Origin: Syntrophaceae bacterium
GTDB lineage: Bacteria > Desulfobacterota > Syntrophia > Syntrophales > UBA2192
Reading direction: 5' to 3'
Assembly: GCA_013177795.1 (NCBI GenBank)
Contig: JABLXY010000002.1
Span: 620,001 to 684,000, forward strand
DNA length: 64,000 bases
This document shows positions 33,517 to 42,883 of the stretch, piece after piece (position 1 is the first letter of the stretch; each line of letters opens with the position of its first letter). A program made the translations under genes and the position numbers. Below the pieces are notes generated by a model that saw nothing but the letters and a program-made list of their open reading frames with translations, had not been told where the DNA came from and searched no databases.

Positions 33517-35475
33517 GTCCAGCACCTGCCGGATCGTCATGGACAGGTCGCTGATGCTGAACGGCTTCTGGATGAAGGCCTGGCAGCCCTTCTCGAGGAT
33601 GGCCTTCGCCTGCTCGTTCTTGCTGTAGCCGCTCGAGAGGATCACCCGGACGTCGTCGTTGATCTTTCGCAGGCTGTCGTAGGTGGCCTCGCCGTCCATC
33701 CCGGGCATGATCATGTCCAGGATGACGAGGCCGATCTTGCCCTGGAGCTTGCGGTAGATCTCGATTGCCTCCTGGCCGCTCCTGGCGGCCACGACCTTGT
33801 AGCCCAGCGACTCGAGGATCTCCCGGTTGACGTCGATGATCACGTCCTCGTCGTCCACGAAGAGGATCGTCTCGCTGCCTTCCAGGAGCCCCTTGGGCGG
33901 CACCGTCTCCTTGACGGCCGCCTTGTCCGTGGCCGGCAAAAAGATGTTGAAGGTCGTCCCCTCGCCCTCCTCGCTGTAGATGTTGATGATCCCCTGGTGG
34001 CCGCGGATGATGCCGTAGGCCGAGGCCAGCCCCAAGCCGCGCCCCCGCCCCATCTCCCGGGTGGTGAAGAAGGGCTCGAAGATCCGCTCCTTGGTCCGCT
34101 CGTCGATCCCCATCCCCGTGTCCGTCACGGAAACCATGACGTAGTTGCCGGGCTTGACCTTGTAGTTGCGGACGTAGGCCTCGTCGAGGGTGACGTTGCG
34201 CGTCTTGATGGTCAATTCGCCGCCCTGCGGCATGGCCTGCTGGGCGTTGACGTAGAGGTTCACGAGGACCTGCTCGATCTGCACCTGGTCGATCTCGACG
34301 GCCCAGAGGTCGCTCTCGAGGGACTTGCGGATGGTGATGTCCTTGCGGGTCTGCCCGAAGGCGGTCGAGGTCTTCTCGATGATGTCGTTGAGGTTGCAGG
34401 GCTTGACCTCGTAGCGCCCGCCGCTGGAAAAGGCCAGCAGCTGGTTCGTCAGCTCGGAGCCGCTCTTGACCTGTTTTTCGATCCGCTTGAGCCGGCTGTA
34501 GGCCGGGTGATCGGCCTTGGTCTCCGAGAGCATCAGGGCCGTGTAGCCCTGGATGCCCATGAGGATGTTGTTGAAGGCGTGCGCGATCCCGCCCGCGAGG
34601 GTGGCCACGGCCTCCATGTTCTGCGCGTGGAACAGCTCGGCCTCCATCTTCTTGAGGTCCGTGATGTCCTCGTAGGTCATGAGCTGCCTGCCGTTGCCGA
34701 GGACCACCATCCGGGAGTGGATGATCCGGTCCGAGCCCCCCCGGACGCGGACCGTCACGACGCGCTCGCCCACCTTGCCGCTCTTCGTGAAATTCTCGAG
34801 GTCCTCGCGGTAGAAGTACCGCACCAGGTCGCGGTAGGAGGGGTTCGGGAAGACCCGCTTCAAGAACGTCTCGCTGTCGGGGATGTCCTCGATGGTGTAG
34901 CCGAAGATCTCCGTGAAGCGGGGGTTGAGGTACTCGAACACCCCGTCGGGCCTCGACAGGGCGATGCCCACGGGGGAGTTGTCCGAGAGGATGCGGAAGC
35001 GCTCCTCGCTCTCGATGAGGGCGTACTCGATGCGCTTGCGGTCCGTGATGTCGGTGAGCATGACCATGGCCCGGCGCTCGTCGATGCGCGCAGCCCGGAA
35101 CTCGAGGACCTTGACTGCACCGTCCCGGCAGGTGACGCGGAAGACCCGGGCGCTGCCCCTGACGTTGGCGGCCATGTCGGACTTCCAGGTCTCGATGACC
35201 TTCCGGCGGTATTCCGCGTCGGGGAAAGCCTTCCTCAGCCAGTCCTTCCCCGTGGGGATGTCCTCGAGGGCGTAACCCGTCACCCGGACGAACTCGGGGT
35301 TGACGTAGAGGAACTTCCCCTTGTCGTCAAGCAGCAGGACACCGTAGGGCGATTTCTGGATGATGGTCCCGAAGGTTTCCCGCTCGTTCTGCAGCGTCCG
35401 CTCCAGTTCGGCGATGCGCTTCTTCAGGGCCGCCAGGTCCTGGGCGGGTTCGTCCTTTTGCTTGTCCTTGACCAT
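33508..35475 (-). CDS. Hybrid sensor histidine kinase, PAS-PAS-HisKA-HATPase-REC
   Basis: The 655-residue cytosolic protein has an N-terminal coiled coil (ALKKRIAELERTLQNERE) and two PAS domains (IIQKSPYGVLLLDDKGKFLYVNPEF and LSDNSPVGIALSRPDGVFEYLNPRF). The HisKA H-box is LAGGIAHAFNNIL (phospho-acceptor H299), followed by an ATPase domain with DTGMGID and GRGRGLGLASAYGII. A C-terminal receiver has its phosphate site at D587 in LVILDMIMPGMDG. No membrane helices, so it senses a cytosolic cue. ATG 35475 follows GGGGAGAGGAG; an upstream ATG at 35544 would overlap the neighbouring gene. Confidence 0.93.
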   Translation of the reverse strand: MVKDKQKDEPAQDLAALKKRIAELERTLQNERETFGTIIQKSPYGVLLLDDKGKFLYVNPEFVRVTGYALEDIPTGKDWLRKAFPDAEYRRKVIETWKSDMAANVRGSARVFRVTCRDGAVKVLEFRAARIDERRAMVMLTDITDRKRIEYALIESEERFRILSDNSPVGIALSRPDGVFEYLNPRFTEIFGYTIEDIPDSETFLKRVFPNPSYRDLVRYFYREDLENFTKSGKVGERVVTVRVRGGSDRIIHSRMVVLGNGRQLMTYEDITDLKKMEAELFHAQNMEAVATLAGGIAHAFNNILMGIQGYTALMLSETKADHPAYSRLKRIEKQVKSGSELTNQLLAFSSGGRYEVKPCNLNDIIEKTSTAFGQTRKDITIRKSLESDLWAVEIDQVQIEQVLVNLYVNAQQAMPQGGELTIKTRNVTLDEAYVRNYKVKPGNYVMVSVTDTGMGIDERTKERIFEPFFTTREMGRGRGLGLASAYGIIRGHQGIINIYSEEGEGTTFNIFLPATDKAAVKETVPPKGLLEGSETILFVDDEDVIIDVNREILESLGYKVVAARSGQEAIEIYRKLQGKIGLVILDMIMPGMDGEATYDSLRKINDDVRVILSSGYSKNEQAKAILEKGCQAFIQKPFSISDLSMTIRQVLDKK

Positions 35476-35510
35476 GCCTCTCCTCTCCCCCCGCTGCTTC
35501 TCCGGCCTTC

Positions 35511-36329
35511 TTACCCTCTCACCCTCCCGCCTTCTTTCAAGCACTTCCGAACGAACGCCGCCATCGCCTCGAGCACCTCATCCCGCGCCTCGGCGTGGGG
35601 GGTGTGACCGCAGCGGACGATCATCGGTTCCGCCCGCCCGGAGACCTGCCGCTCGATGGCCTGGACCTGGGCCGGCGTGCCGTACGGGTCATCGATGCCC
35701 TGGATGATCAGGACGGGGCAGCGCACGCCGGGCAGGCACTCCTCGATGTTCCAGTCCCGGAAAGCCGGCGAAAGCCACGTGTCGGCCCAGCCGTGAAAGA
35801 CGAGGTCCGTCTTGTCCCCGTGGTAGCGCGCGAGCCGCCTGCCGAGGTCCGTTTTCGCGTAGGCCTCGACGGCCTCGCGGATCCCCGCCAGGGTGACCTC
35901 CTCCACGAACACGTGGGCCGCCTCGGTGATGACGGCGCGAACCCGGCCGGGATGCCTCGACGCGTGGATCAGCGCGATCGACCCCCCGTCGCTGTGGCCC
36001 ACGTGGATCGCCTCGCCCACGCGGCACGCCTCGAGGACGGCCGGCAATGCAACGAGCGCCTCGTCGTGGAGGTATCCCGTACCGCGGGGCAGGGTGAAGG
36101 GCTCCGACCGGCCGTACCCCCAGCGGTCGTAGACCAGGGCCGGCAGGCCCGTTCTCTCGCTCAGGAGTGACGGGAAGTCACGCCACTGGCCGATGCTGCC
36201 CAACCCCTCGTGCAGGAAGACGAGGGTCGTCCCGTCTGCGCCCGGGTCGACGGGCCGGGGCTCGATCCATTCGGCGTGGAGCCGGTGCCCGGCAGCGTCG
36301 ATCGGGAAGGACTTCCTGGAGACGCCCAT
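35511..36329 (-). CDS. Alpha/beta hydrolase
   Basis: The 272-residue protein has the hydrolase oxyanion loop FLHEGLGSIGQW, nucleophile Ser in VGHSDGGSIAL, an acid in GIDDPYGT and His in VRCGHTPHAEA. It resembles small-molecule ester/lactone hydrolases of the MhpC/BphD type. Substrate unknown. It lies 36 bp upstream of the hybrid kinase on the same strand. Confidence 0.87.
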   Translation of the reverse strand: MGVSRKSFPIDAAGHRLHAEWIEPRPVDPGADGTTLVFLHEGLGSIGQWRDFPSLLSERTGLPALVYDRWGYGRSEPFTLPRGTGYLHDEALVALPAVLEACRVGEAIHVGHSDGGSIALIHASRHPGRVRAVITEAAHVFVEEVTLAGIREAVEAYAKTDLGRRLARYHGDKTDLVFHGWADTWLSPAFRDWNIEECLPGVRCPVLIIQGIDDPYGTPAQVQAIERQVSGRAEPMIVRCGHTPHAEARDEVLEAMAAFVRKCLKEGGRVRG

Positions 36330-36453
36330 GATTCGAGGCTCCTGTCAACAGGATACGCATCCGGAAACGGCACGCCGCCCGCCCGGCGACGGGTTGCAAG
36401 CGCCCTCCATCTTACATTTCCTGGTCATGGGGTCAAGGCCCTTTTTATCGTCC

Positions 36454-36482
36454 TTGACGCGTCATCGGCCCGCCGCTAGACT
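36454..36482 (+). promoter_or_regulatory. Sigma-70-type promoter of mnmA
   Basis: TTGACG (36454-36459), 17-base spacer, TAGACT (36477-36482), about 87 bases before the mnmA start. Confidence 0.45.
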
Positions 36483-36568
36483 CCCACAGAAGTGACGGGG
36501 GAGGGGCAGCGGAACGGGACGCCATCGGGGAACCGGGCGATGGGTTCAGAAGATCCGGGTCGGTGATC

Positions 36569-37651
36569 ATGATGCCAACCGAGCAGAAGAGAGCCGGGAA
36601 GATCCTCGTGGCCATGAGCGGCGGGGTGGACAGTTCCGTGGCGGCCCTTCTCCTGGCCGAGCGGGGCCTTGACATCGCGGGACTCACGCTTTTCAGGCAG
36701 GACGAGGGGCAGGCGGGCTACGGCCCGAGGGCAGTGGAGGATGCGGCAAGGGTCTGCCGCGTGCTCGGCATTCCCCACCACGCGGTTGATTTCGGCAAAG
36801 ACCTGGAGCGGCTCGTCATCGAGCCCTTCCTGGCGGAGTACCGGCGGGGGAGGACCCCGAATCCCTGCGTGCTGTGCAACCGGGACATCAAGTTCGGGCT
36901 GGTGCTCGAGAAGGCCCGGCAGCTCGGTTACGGCAGCCTGGCGACGGGTCACTACGCACGGGTCGTCACGCGGGATGGAAAGCCGGCCCTGGCCGTGCCG
37001 AAGGACCGCAGGAAGGACCAGACCTACTTTCTCTGGCGGGTCAGGCGGGAGGCCCTCGGGCGCATCCATTTCCCTCTCGGGGAATTCACGAAGCAGGAGG
37101 TCCGGGAACTGGCCGGGCGTGCACGGCTGCCCGTCTCGCATCGGGAGGAAAGCCAGGACATCTGCTTCATCCCCCGGGGGGGGATCGGGACGTTCCTCGA
37201 GGCCCGCCTTCACGGCATGGGTCCCGGCCGGATCGTGGACAGCGGGGGTCGTGTCGTGGGCACGCACCGGGGCATCGCTCACTACACGGTCGGCCAGCGG
37301 GCGCGGCTGTCGGCCGGGCGGGGGGAGCTTCTCTACGTCCTGGCCATCGAGCCGTCGGAAAACCTCGTCGTGGTGGGCCCGAGGGAGCGCCTGCGCTCGG
37401 GGGGGCTCGAGGCGGATGAGCCGAACCTCCTGGCCGATGCCCTGCCGGCCGCGGCGCATGCCAAGATCCGCTATGCGCACAGGCCGGCGCCGTGCCGGGT
37501 CGAATCGGGCCCCGGCACCCTTGCGGTCGTCTTCGACGAGCCGCAGGAGGCCGTGACGCCGGGCCAGTCGGTTGTCCTGTACAGCGGCGGGACCGTCCTC
37601 GGCGGCGCGACGATCCGCAGGGCCCTTGAGGGGTGCGAACCGCCGTATTGA
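36569..37651 (+). CDS. mnmA: tRNA-specific 2-thiouridylase MnmA
   Basis: The 360-residue enzyme thiolates U34 of tRNA-Lys, -Glu and -Gln. It has the PP-loop VAMSGGVDSSVAALLL, the first catalytic Cys in GRTPNPCVLCNRDIKFG and the second in REESQDICFIP. ATGHYAR and KDQTYFLWR contact ATP and tRNA, and the C-terminal barrel includes IAHYTVGQRARL. Two ATGs (36569, 36572) and a GTG (36563) compete as starts and none has a strong ribosome site. Confidence 0.95.
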   Translation: MMPTEQKRAGKILVAMSGGVDSSVAALLLAERGLDIAGLTLFRQDEGQAGYGPRAVEDAARVCRVLGIPHHAVDFGKDLERLVIEPFLAEYRRGRTPNPCVLCNRDIKFGLVLEKARQLGYGSLATGHYARVVTRDGKPALAVPKDRRKDQTYFLWRVRREALGRIHFPLGEFTKQEVRELAGRARLPVSHREESQDICFIPRGGIGTFLEARLHGMGPGRIVDSGGRVVGTHRGIAHYTVGQRARLSAGRGELLYVLAIEPSENLVVVGPRERLRSGGLEADEPNLLADALPAAAHAKIRYAHRPAPCRVESGPGTLAVVFDEPQEAVTPGQSVVLYSGGTVLGGATIRRALEGCEPPY

Positions 37652-37760
37652 TTCTTTTGCGCCTTGGGGGTACATTGAGGCAAAACCATTAAAGAAAATG
37701 AGGGATTCGTTCGATAACCCCCATTGAGGCCTTACTCTTGACCCACAGGGAGAGACAACC

Positions 37761-38303
37761 ATGAGAAAGCACCCCGCGAGACTGTTGGCTGCCGTCCTCG
37801 TTTCGGCATGGGCCCTGGTCCTGTTGATGCCTGGCGACACCCCGGCCCAGCTCTACCGCTACACCGACAAGGACGGCAGGATTGTCATCACCGACAACCC
37901 GCCTCCGGGCGTGCGCGGCGAGACCATCGACGAATCGGACCTCGCCCCTTCCGAGAGGACCACGAGGCCCGCTCCCGAGGCGCAAGGCGCAGCACCGATG
38001 CCTGTGCCGGGAAGCCGTGACCAGGCGGCCCCCATGCCCCGGCCGGGCGTCCGCGACCAGGCCGCGCAGCCCGAAGGGGCAGGCGACGCGGAGATGAAAA
38101 AGGCCGCCGACGATGAAATCCGCAAACAGCAGGAGGAGGCGCAGCGGAAGCTGCGGGAGCAGCAGCAGGAAAGGCAGCGCCGCCTCGAAGAGGCCGACCG
38201 GCTGGAACGGGAGGCCAGGAAGCCCATCATCCCGACCCAGGAGAACATCAACCGGCAGCGCAAGCTGATGGAGGAGGCCGAGCGGCTCAGGCAGATGCCG
38301 TAG
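37761..38303 (+). CDS. DUF4124 protein with charged coiled coil (first copy)
   Basis: The 180-residue product has a signal peptide (to about residue 30, TPAQ). A DUF4124 motif follows (QLYRYTDKDGRIVITDNPPPG, typical of proteins that begin with a Y-x-x-D-x-x-G-x-x-x-F/T-D strand). Then comes a Pro/Ala spacer with a duplicated VPGSRDQAAPMPRPGVRDQAA unit, and a highly charged helix (EIRKQQEEAQRKLREQQQERQRRLEEADRLEREA). It is periplasmic and of unknown function. It is paired with a paralogue. Confidence 0.8.
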   Translation: MRKHPARLLAAVLVSAWALVLLMPGDTPAQLYRYTDKDGRIVITDNPPPGVRGETIDESDLAPSERTTRPAPEAQGAAPMPVPGSRDQAAPMPRPGVRDQAAQPEGAGDAEMKKAADDEIRKQQEEAQRKLREQQQERQRRLEEADRLEREARKPIIPTQENINRQRKLMEEAERLRQMP

Positions 38304-38355
38304 GGGCAGGCTAAAGGCACGAGGCAAGGGGAATCAAGCGCAGGAGAGGGGACAG

Positions 38356-38838
38356 GTGGCAGTTGCCAGGCCCGCGTTGAGAGTTTGTTTGTCGTGTTTG
38401 TGGGTGCTTTGCATTTCCCTGTTGAGTGTCCTCGTGCACAAAGCGGCCGACGCGCAGACGATCTACAAGTACACCGACCGGGACGGGACCGTTGTGCTCA
38501 CGGACAGGCCCCCGAAGGGGGTGCAGGCCCAGCCCGTCGTGTCGGGGAAACCGGCCGCCGCGCCTGCGCCGGAAGCCGTGGAACAGGCGGGACCGCAGCT
38601 CCCTCCCGGTGCCGTGACGGCCGAGGAGGCCATCCGGCAGAGGGACCGGCAGCTCGACGAGGTGGTCAGGACGGTGAAGGAGCGGGACCGGGAGAGGGAA
38701 CTCGAGAGGCAGCGGCGGCTCCAGGAAGCGGAGCGCCTCGAGGCCCAGGCCCGCGAGCCCATGCCCGCGACGAGGGAGAACCGCCAGCGCCAGTTCGAGC
38801 TCCTCCAGGAGGCCCAGAGGCTCAGGCAGGGGGATTGA
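38356..38838 (+). CDS. DUF4124 protein with charged coiled coil (second copy)
   Basis: The 160-residue paralogue repeats the plan of its neighbour: signal peptide (CLSCLWVLCISLLSVLVHKAADA), TIYKYTDRDGTVVLTDRPPKG, spacer, then a charged helix ending in the shared RENRQRQFELLQEAQRLRQ (first copy: ENINRQRKLMEEAERLRQ). The GTG at 38356 is the likely start. Tandem duplication with divergence is evident. Confidence 0.75.
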   Translation: MAVARPALRVCLSCLWVLCISLLSVLVHKAADAQTIYKYTDRDGTVVLTDRPPKGVQAQPVVSGKPAAAPAPEAVEQAGPQLPPGAVTAEEAIRQRDRQLDEVVRTVKERDRERELERQRRLQEAERLEAQAREPMPATRENRQRQFELLQEAQRLRQGD

Positions 38839-38850
38839 CCGTTCAGGGCA

Positions 38851-39903
38851 TCACCGGACGATGATTTTCCCCTTCGGCGACGCGATCACTTCACCCACCA
38901 CGGCCGCATCCCGGATCCCGGCCTCGCGCATGCGCCGGACAAGCGTTTCCGCATCCCCTGCCGGCAGGGCGATGAGAAGGCCGCCCGCGGTCTGCGGGTC
39001 GAAGAGGATCTCCAGCAGCCAATCCGGGCAAGACGGTTCGACGTCGATCATCGGCATCCGGAAGTTCTTGTTGCGGTAGAGCCCGCCCGGCACGTAGCCG
39101 CTTTCCACGAGTTCCCGCACCCCCTCGAAGTAGGGGACGGCCGAGGCGTTGATCTTCAGCCCCACGTCGCTTCCCTCGATCATCTCGCAGGCATGCCCCA
39201 GCATGCCGAACCCCGTCACGTCCGTGCAGGCGTGGATGACGGGCATCTGCGTCATCAGCTCGGCGGCCGTGCGGTTCAGGGTCGTCATGGCCCGGACGGC
39301 CTGTTCGACGAGGGCCGGGGCGGCCTCCTCCCCCTTGATTGCCGTGCTGACGATGCCCGTGCCGAGCGCCTTGGTCAGGATCAGTTTGTCTCCCGGCCGG
39401 CCCCCGCGGTTGCGCAGGACCCGGTCGGGGTGGATGACGCCCGTCACGGAGAGGCCGTATTTCGGCTCGTCGTCCTCCACGCTGTGGCCCCCGACGAGCA
39501 CGACGCCCGCCTCGGTCATCTTGTCCAGCCCGCCGCGCAGGATGGCCTGCAGGACCGACATGTCGAGCTTCTTCGGGGGGAAGCAGATGATGTTCAGGGC
39601 CGTGATCGGCCTGCCGCCCATGGCATAGACGTCGGAGAGGGAGTTCGTCGCGGCGATCTGCCCGAAGGTGTAGGGGTCGTCGACGATGGGCGTGAAGAAG
39701 TCGACCGTCTGGATGATGGCCAGGTCGTCGCGCAGTCGGTAGACGCCCGCGTCCTCGTTGCCCTCGAGGCCGACGATCAGGTTGGGATCCTTGATGACGG
39801 GGAGCCCCTCCAGGGCTCTGCTCAGGTCCTCCGGACCGATCTTGCACGCTCAGCCGGCCCCGTGGACCATCTCCGTCAGGCGGATCTTCTTCTCCGTCGT
39901 CAC
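38851..39903 (-). CDS. selD: Selenophosphate synthase SelD, itself a selenoprotein (Sec18)
   Basis: Read through TGA at 39852-39850 the frame gives 350 residues. The active-site motif is MVHGAG-U-ACKIGPEDL, with selenocysteine 18 at the position of the catalytic Cys and the following Lys conserved. Then come DDLAIIQTVDFFTPIVDDPYTFGQIAATNSLSDVYAMGG (ATP/Mg site), GGHSVEDDEPKYGLSVTG and TDVTGFGMLGHACEM. SelD makes selenophosphate from selenide and ATP. The GTG start at 39903 follows AAAGGAG and overlaps the kinase stop (GTGA). A SECIS-like hairpin lies 12 bases after the UGA. Confidence 0.95.
39825..39837 (-). promoter_or_regulatory. SECIS-like hairpin in selD
   Basis: On the minus strand GGUCC (39837-39833) pairs with GGACC (39829-39825) around a GGA loop. 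The loop G is 18 bases after the UGA (39852-39850), fitting bacterial SECIS geometry. Confidence 0.7.
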
Positions 39904-40805
39904 GATGCGCTCCTTTCCGCTCTTTCGACTTGCGCCTGCCGCGCCCACTCGTCGAGGTGATCGGCAAAGACCCGGGGCAGGGCCTCGATGACCTGCCGGA
40001 TCCGCGTCGCCGGCGTGGCCCCGGCGTAGAGCCCGGCCGTGCGGTTCGCCCGGACGGCGATGCGGGCCGCCGTGACCTCGCCGTACCCGGCGTGGACGAG
40101 GGCCCCCACCATCCCGCTGATCGTGTCCCCCGTTCCCCCGATGGCCTCGAGGGCCGGCACGTCCGGCTCGGACAGGGTGTCGAGGATCCTGCCGTCCTGC
40201 GCGATGTGGTCCGTCGCGCCCTTGACGACGAGTGTCCGGGCGGCGCTCCCGCTGGCGTAGGCGGCCGCGACCATCTCGGGGATGCGCGAGCTGTCCCACT
40301 CGAAGAGGTGCCGGCTCACGTAGGCGGGGTGGGTGGCCTGCGGGTCCGCCAGGAAGGCCAGCTCCGAGAGGTCCGGCGTGAAGAGGTCGAACTCGCGGGC
40401 GATCCCCGCCGCCTTGGCGGCGTACATGGCCGCCGCGTCGGCGATCATGAAGGGACGCCGCGGCGCCTTCGAGGCCGACTCGCTGACCCTGCGCATGAGC
40501 CCCATGATGGGCAGCATGTAATGCAGCAGGAGAACCCGGGGGGCCAGGCGGGGCAGATCGGCAATCAGGCGCTCGTAGAGCTGCCGGCTGCCCTTGCCGG
40601 ACCCGTCGTCGCCCGCGAGCAGCACCCGGGGCGGGGGCTGATCCAGGTATTCCAGCGTCTTGCAGGCGGCGCTCACCAGGGCCGCCGTGCCCTGCGTGCA
40701 GGGGACTTCGGCGCTGCCGATGCGCAGGAGGTCCCCGTCGAGCCTCGCATCACCCTCGGTCAGGGGCAGCGTCTTGAGCGGGGCGGTCCCGCAGACGAGC
40801 AGCAT
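39900..40805 (-). CDS. Ribokinase-like / carbohydrate-kinase-fold protein of the selenium operon
   Basis: The 301-residue protein has a YjeF-C/ribokinase-type fold: VLLAGDDGSGKGSR near residue 62, FTPDLSELAFL, VVKGATDHIA and the C-terminal anion-hole/catalytic motif IGGTGDTISGMVGAL (GxGD). Such folds include NAD(P)H-hydrate dehydratase and sugar kinases. Its place between the DUF3343 gene and selD (overlapping selD by 4 bases) argues for a selenium-linked role, which is undefined. Confidence 0.75.
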   Translation of the reverse strand: MLLVCGTAPLKTLPLTEGDARLDGDLLRIGSAEVPCTQGTAALVSAACKTLEYLDQPPPRVLLAGDDGSGKGSRQLYERLIADLPRLAPRVLLLHYMLPIMGLMRRVSESASKAPRRPFMIADAAAMYAAKAAGIAREFDLFTPDLSELAFLADPQATHPAYVSRHLFEWDSSRIPEMVAAAYASGSAARTLVVKGATDHIAQDGRILDTLSEPDVPALEAIGGTGDTISGMVGALVHAGYGEVTAARIAVRANRTAGLYAGATPATRIRQVIEALPRVFADHLDEWARQAQVERAERSAS

Positions 40806-40809
40806 GGCC

Positions 40810-41343
40810 TCACCCGTTGCCGTTCTTCCGGATTTCGAGCGACTGCTCGTAGGCGCGGTCCAGCATGAGGGCGCAGAGCGTGCGGCCCAGCGCTTTCGGC
40901 CGCGGGGCCTGCTCCAGCGGCAAGCCCAGCATCTCGGCGTGCAGGTAGGGGATGTCGGGGCATCCGCCGCCCGAGATGTTCAGCACGACGCCCGATGCCT
41001 TGTCGAAGGTCAGCTTCATGTTGCCCGCCTTGACCATGACGGCCTCGCCGAAGTCGGTCACCTTGACGACCTGCAGCAGCTCCGCGTCGCCCCGCATGGG
41101 CAAAATGTCCAGGAAGGAGGCCTTGCGCTCCTGCAGCGCCCGCTCGACGGCCGGCTTTTCCACGAGATTGATCTCGAGTGCCAGGTCACAGCCCCGGCGC
41201 AGCTCGGGCGGGGGCGCCACGAGACGGTTTTCGATTTCGGCCGCCTTCAGGGCCCGCTCGCCGCCCATGGCCTCTTCCACGCTCTCGAACAGGACGAGCC
41301 CGCCGCCCTCGAAACCGTTCTTTTTGCCGGACTTGAAAAACAT
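40810..41343 (-). CDS. DUF3343 domain protein of the selenium operon
   Basis: Residues about 10-75 of this 177-residue protein form a DUF3343 domain (GLVLFESVEEAMGGERALKAAEIENRLVAPPPELRRGCDLALEIN), usually found next to or fused with YedF in selenium operons. The second half (SGVVLNISGGGCPDIPYLHAEMLGLPLEQAP...) has a GGGCPD motif whose Cys could carry selenium or sulfur; that is inference. AAGGAAG precedes ATG 41343; the longer upstream reading overlaps tusA. Confidence 0.8.
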   Translation of the reverse strand: MFFKSGKKNGFEGGGLVLFESVEEAMGGERALKAAEIENRLVAPPPELRRGCDLALEINLVEKPAVERALQERKASFLDILPMRGDAELLQVVKVTDFGEAVMVKAGNMKLTFDKASGVVLNISGGGCPDIPYLHAEMLGLPLEQAPRPKALGRTLCALMLDRAYEQSLEIRKNGNG

Positions 41344-41416
41344 GGATCGTCGACTTCCTTCCCAAATAAATCGGAGCCTGTCCCGCAGGGAAGGCCCCGG
41401 TTGGCTCCTGCTTATA

Positions 41417-41629
41417 CTACGTTTTGATTTCGATGACAATATCGGGCCCTTCCTCGCGGACCGCGGCCTGCATCCTGTGCCGCTTTGCCAGGCGAAGGAC
41501 GTTTTCCTTGGACACCTCGTTGTCGACGAGGACCTCCAGGCTCTCCGCGCCTGCCTCGATGGCCTTGCTCGTCAGCACGACGGGCTGGGGGCAGGAAAGG
41601 CCGCGGGCATCGATTCGCGTTGCGCTCAT
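41417..41629 (-). CDS. TusA/YedF-type sulfur (selenium) carrier protein
   Basis: The 70-residue protein is a complete TusA-fold: RIDARGLSCPQPVVLTSKAIEAG with the single Cys in the CPxP motif, then ESLEVLVDNEVSKENVLRLAKRHRM. YedF homologues next to yedE and selD are thought to carry selenium rather than sulfur. It lies between yedE and the DUF3343 gene. Confidence 0.9.
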   Translation of the reverse strand: MSATRIDARGLSCPQPVVLTSKAIEAGAESLEVLVDNEVSKENVLRLAKRHRMQAAVREEGPDIVIEIKT

Positions 41630-41678
41630 GACGGTCTCCTTTCGGCGAAATGTCCCTCCGTTGCCCCGGGTCTGCGCA

Positions 41679-42752
41679 TCAGGCCCTCTCCCGCATCGTG
41701 AACCCCACGGCCAGGCAGAACACGAGGCCCGTGATGACGCCGGCCGGCCCGAAGGCGGCCGCGCCTGCGGGCGAGCTGGCCATGGTGAAGTTGTGCGACA
41801 CGCCGGCGCCGATGATCATGCCCAGGGCGAAGATGCCGGCGTCGAGGTCACCCTCGCCGGAGAGGAACAGCTGCCGGCCCGGGCAGCCCCCGGCCAGCGC
41901 AAAGGCCAGGCCCGCGAGCGCCATGCCGAGGAAGTTCCAGAGATGGTCCGTGTGGGCGATGGGCTGACCCGCGAATCCGGGCTTGAACTGACCCAGGATG
42001 AGATTCATGGCGAAGGCGGCGACGAGCAGGCCCGCCACGCCGCTCATCAGGTGAAAATCCCTCAGCAGGATTACATCCCGCAGGGCCCCCATGGTGCAGA
42101 AGCGGCTGCGCTGCGCGATGGCGCCGACCAGGAGCCCGGCGCCCAGGCTGACGAGCAGCGGCGCGTGCTGCGAGCCGGGCCCCTTCTGGCTGAAAAAGAT
42201 GGGGCCGCCCTCGGCAAAGGTAACCTGAAAGGCGGCAAGCAGGAAGAGCCCCGCCATGAACACGGGGAAGAGATACCCCGACGCCGTCTTCTGCGCCTGC
42301 GCGCGGCCCAGGCTGTAGCCTGATTTCAGGAATGCGACTCCCGCGCCGATGCCCGCCGCCAGGCCCGCGAGGCCCGTGAGGGCGTTCCAATCGCCCCCCG
42401 CGAGCCGCAGCAGCGCCCGCCAGGGGCAGCCCAGGAACACGAGGGCGCCGATCATGGCGAAGACGCCCAGGAAAAAGCGGATGAGCGGGGCGGAACCGCC
42501 GCGGGGCCTGTATTCCTTGGCGAGCAGCGCGGCGAGAAAGGCCCCGGTCACGAAGCCCGTGATCTCGGGACGGATGTACTGCACGGCGGCGGCCCGGTGC
42601 AGGCCGAGCCCTCCCGCGATGTCCCTCTCGAAGCAGGCGACGCAGACACCCATGTTGGGCGGGTTTCCGAAGTACTGCAGAAGCGTTGCCGTCACCCCGA
42701 TGACGGCCCCGACGGCGATGATTCCCGCGCGGGATGCAAACGGGTTACCCAT
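41679..42752 (-). CDS. yedE: YedE-family putative selenium transporter
   Basis: The 357-residue membrane protein has about 10 helices and the YeeE/YedE signatures: GVCVACFERDIAGGLGLHRAA, FLGCPWRALLRLAGGD, RSRFCTMGALRD and GGCPGRQLFLSGEGD, with repeated CxxR/GCP Cys motifs thought to pass sulfur or selenium species. The selenium link comes from its operon with tusA/yedF and selD. It is the first gene; the ATG at 42752 follows AGGGAGG. Expression is probably controlled from the palindrome at 42811-42840. Confidence 0.92.
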   Translation of the reverse strand: MGNPFASRAGIIAVGAVIGVTATLLQYFGNPPNMGVCVACFERDIAGGLGLHRAAAVQYIRPEITGFVTGAFLAALLAKEYRPRGGSAPLIRFFLGVFAMIGALVFLGCPWRALLRLAGGDWNALTGLAGLAAGIGAGVAFLKSGYSLGRAQAQKTASGYLFPVFMAGLFLLAAFQVTFAEGGPIFFSQKGPGSQHAPLLVSLGAGLLVGAIAQRSRFCTMGALRDVILLRDFHLMSGVAGLLVAAFAMNLILGQFKPGFAGQPIAHTDHLWNFLGMALAGLAFALAGGCPGRQLFLSGEGDLDAGIFALGMIIGAGVSHNFTMASSPAGAAAFGPAGVITGLVFCLAVGFTMRERA

Positions 42753-42810
42753 GCGGAGGGCCTCCCTCACGTCTATTGGGTTAGAAAGCGCATTACCATT
42801 ACCTCTCTTT

Positions 42811-42840
42811 TATGAATAATTCCAATTCCAATTATTCATA
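42811..42840. promoter_or_regulatory. Perfect palindromic operator between yedE and lysR
   Basis: TATGAATAATT (42811-42821) and AATTATTCATA (42830-42840) are an exact 11 bp inverted repeat with an 8-base spacer, in AT-rich DNA of the 130 bp divergent intergenic region. It is the natural binding site for the adjacent LysR-type regulator. Confidence 0.75.
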
Positions 42841-42883
42841 ATTGCACCTTGATTATCGAAAAGAGTCATGGTAGGGACAGGCC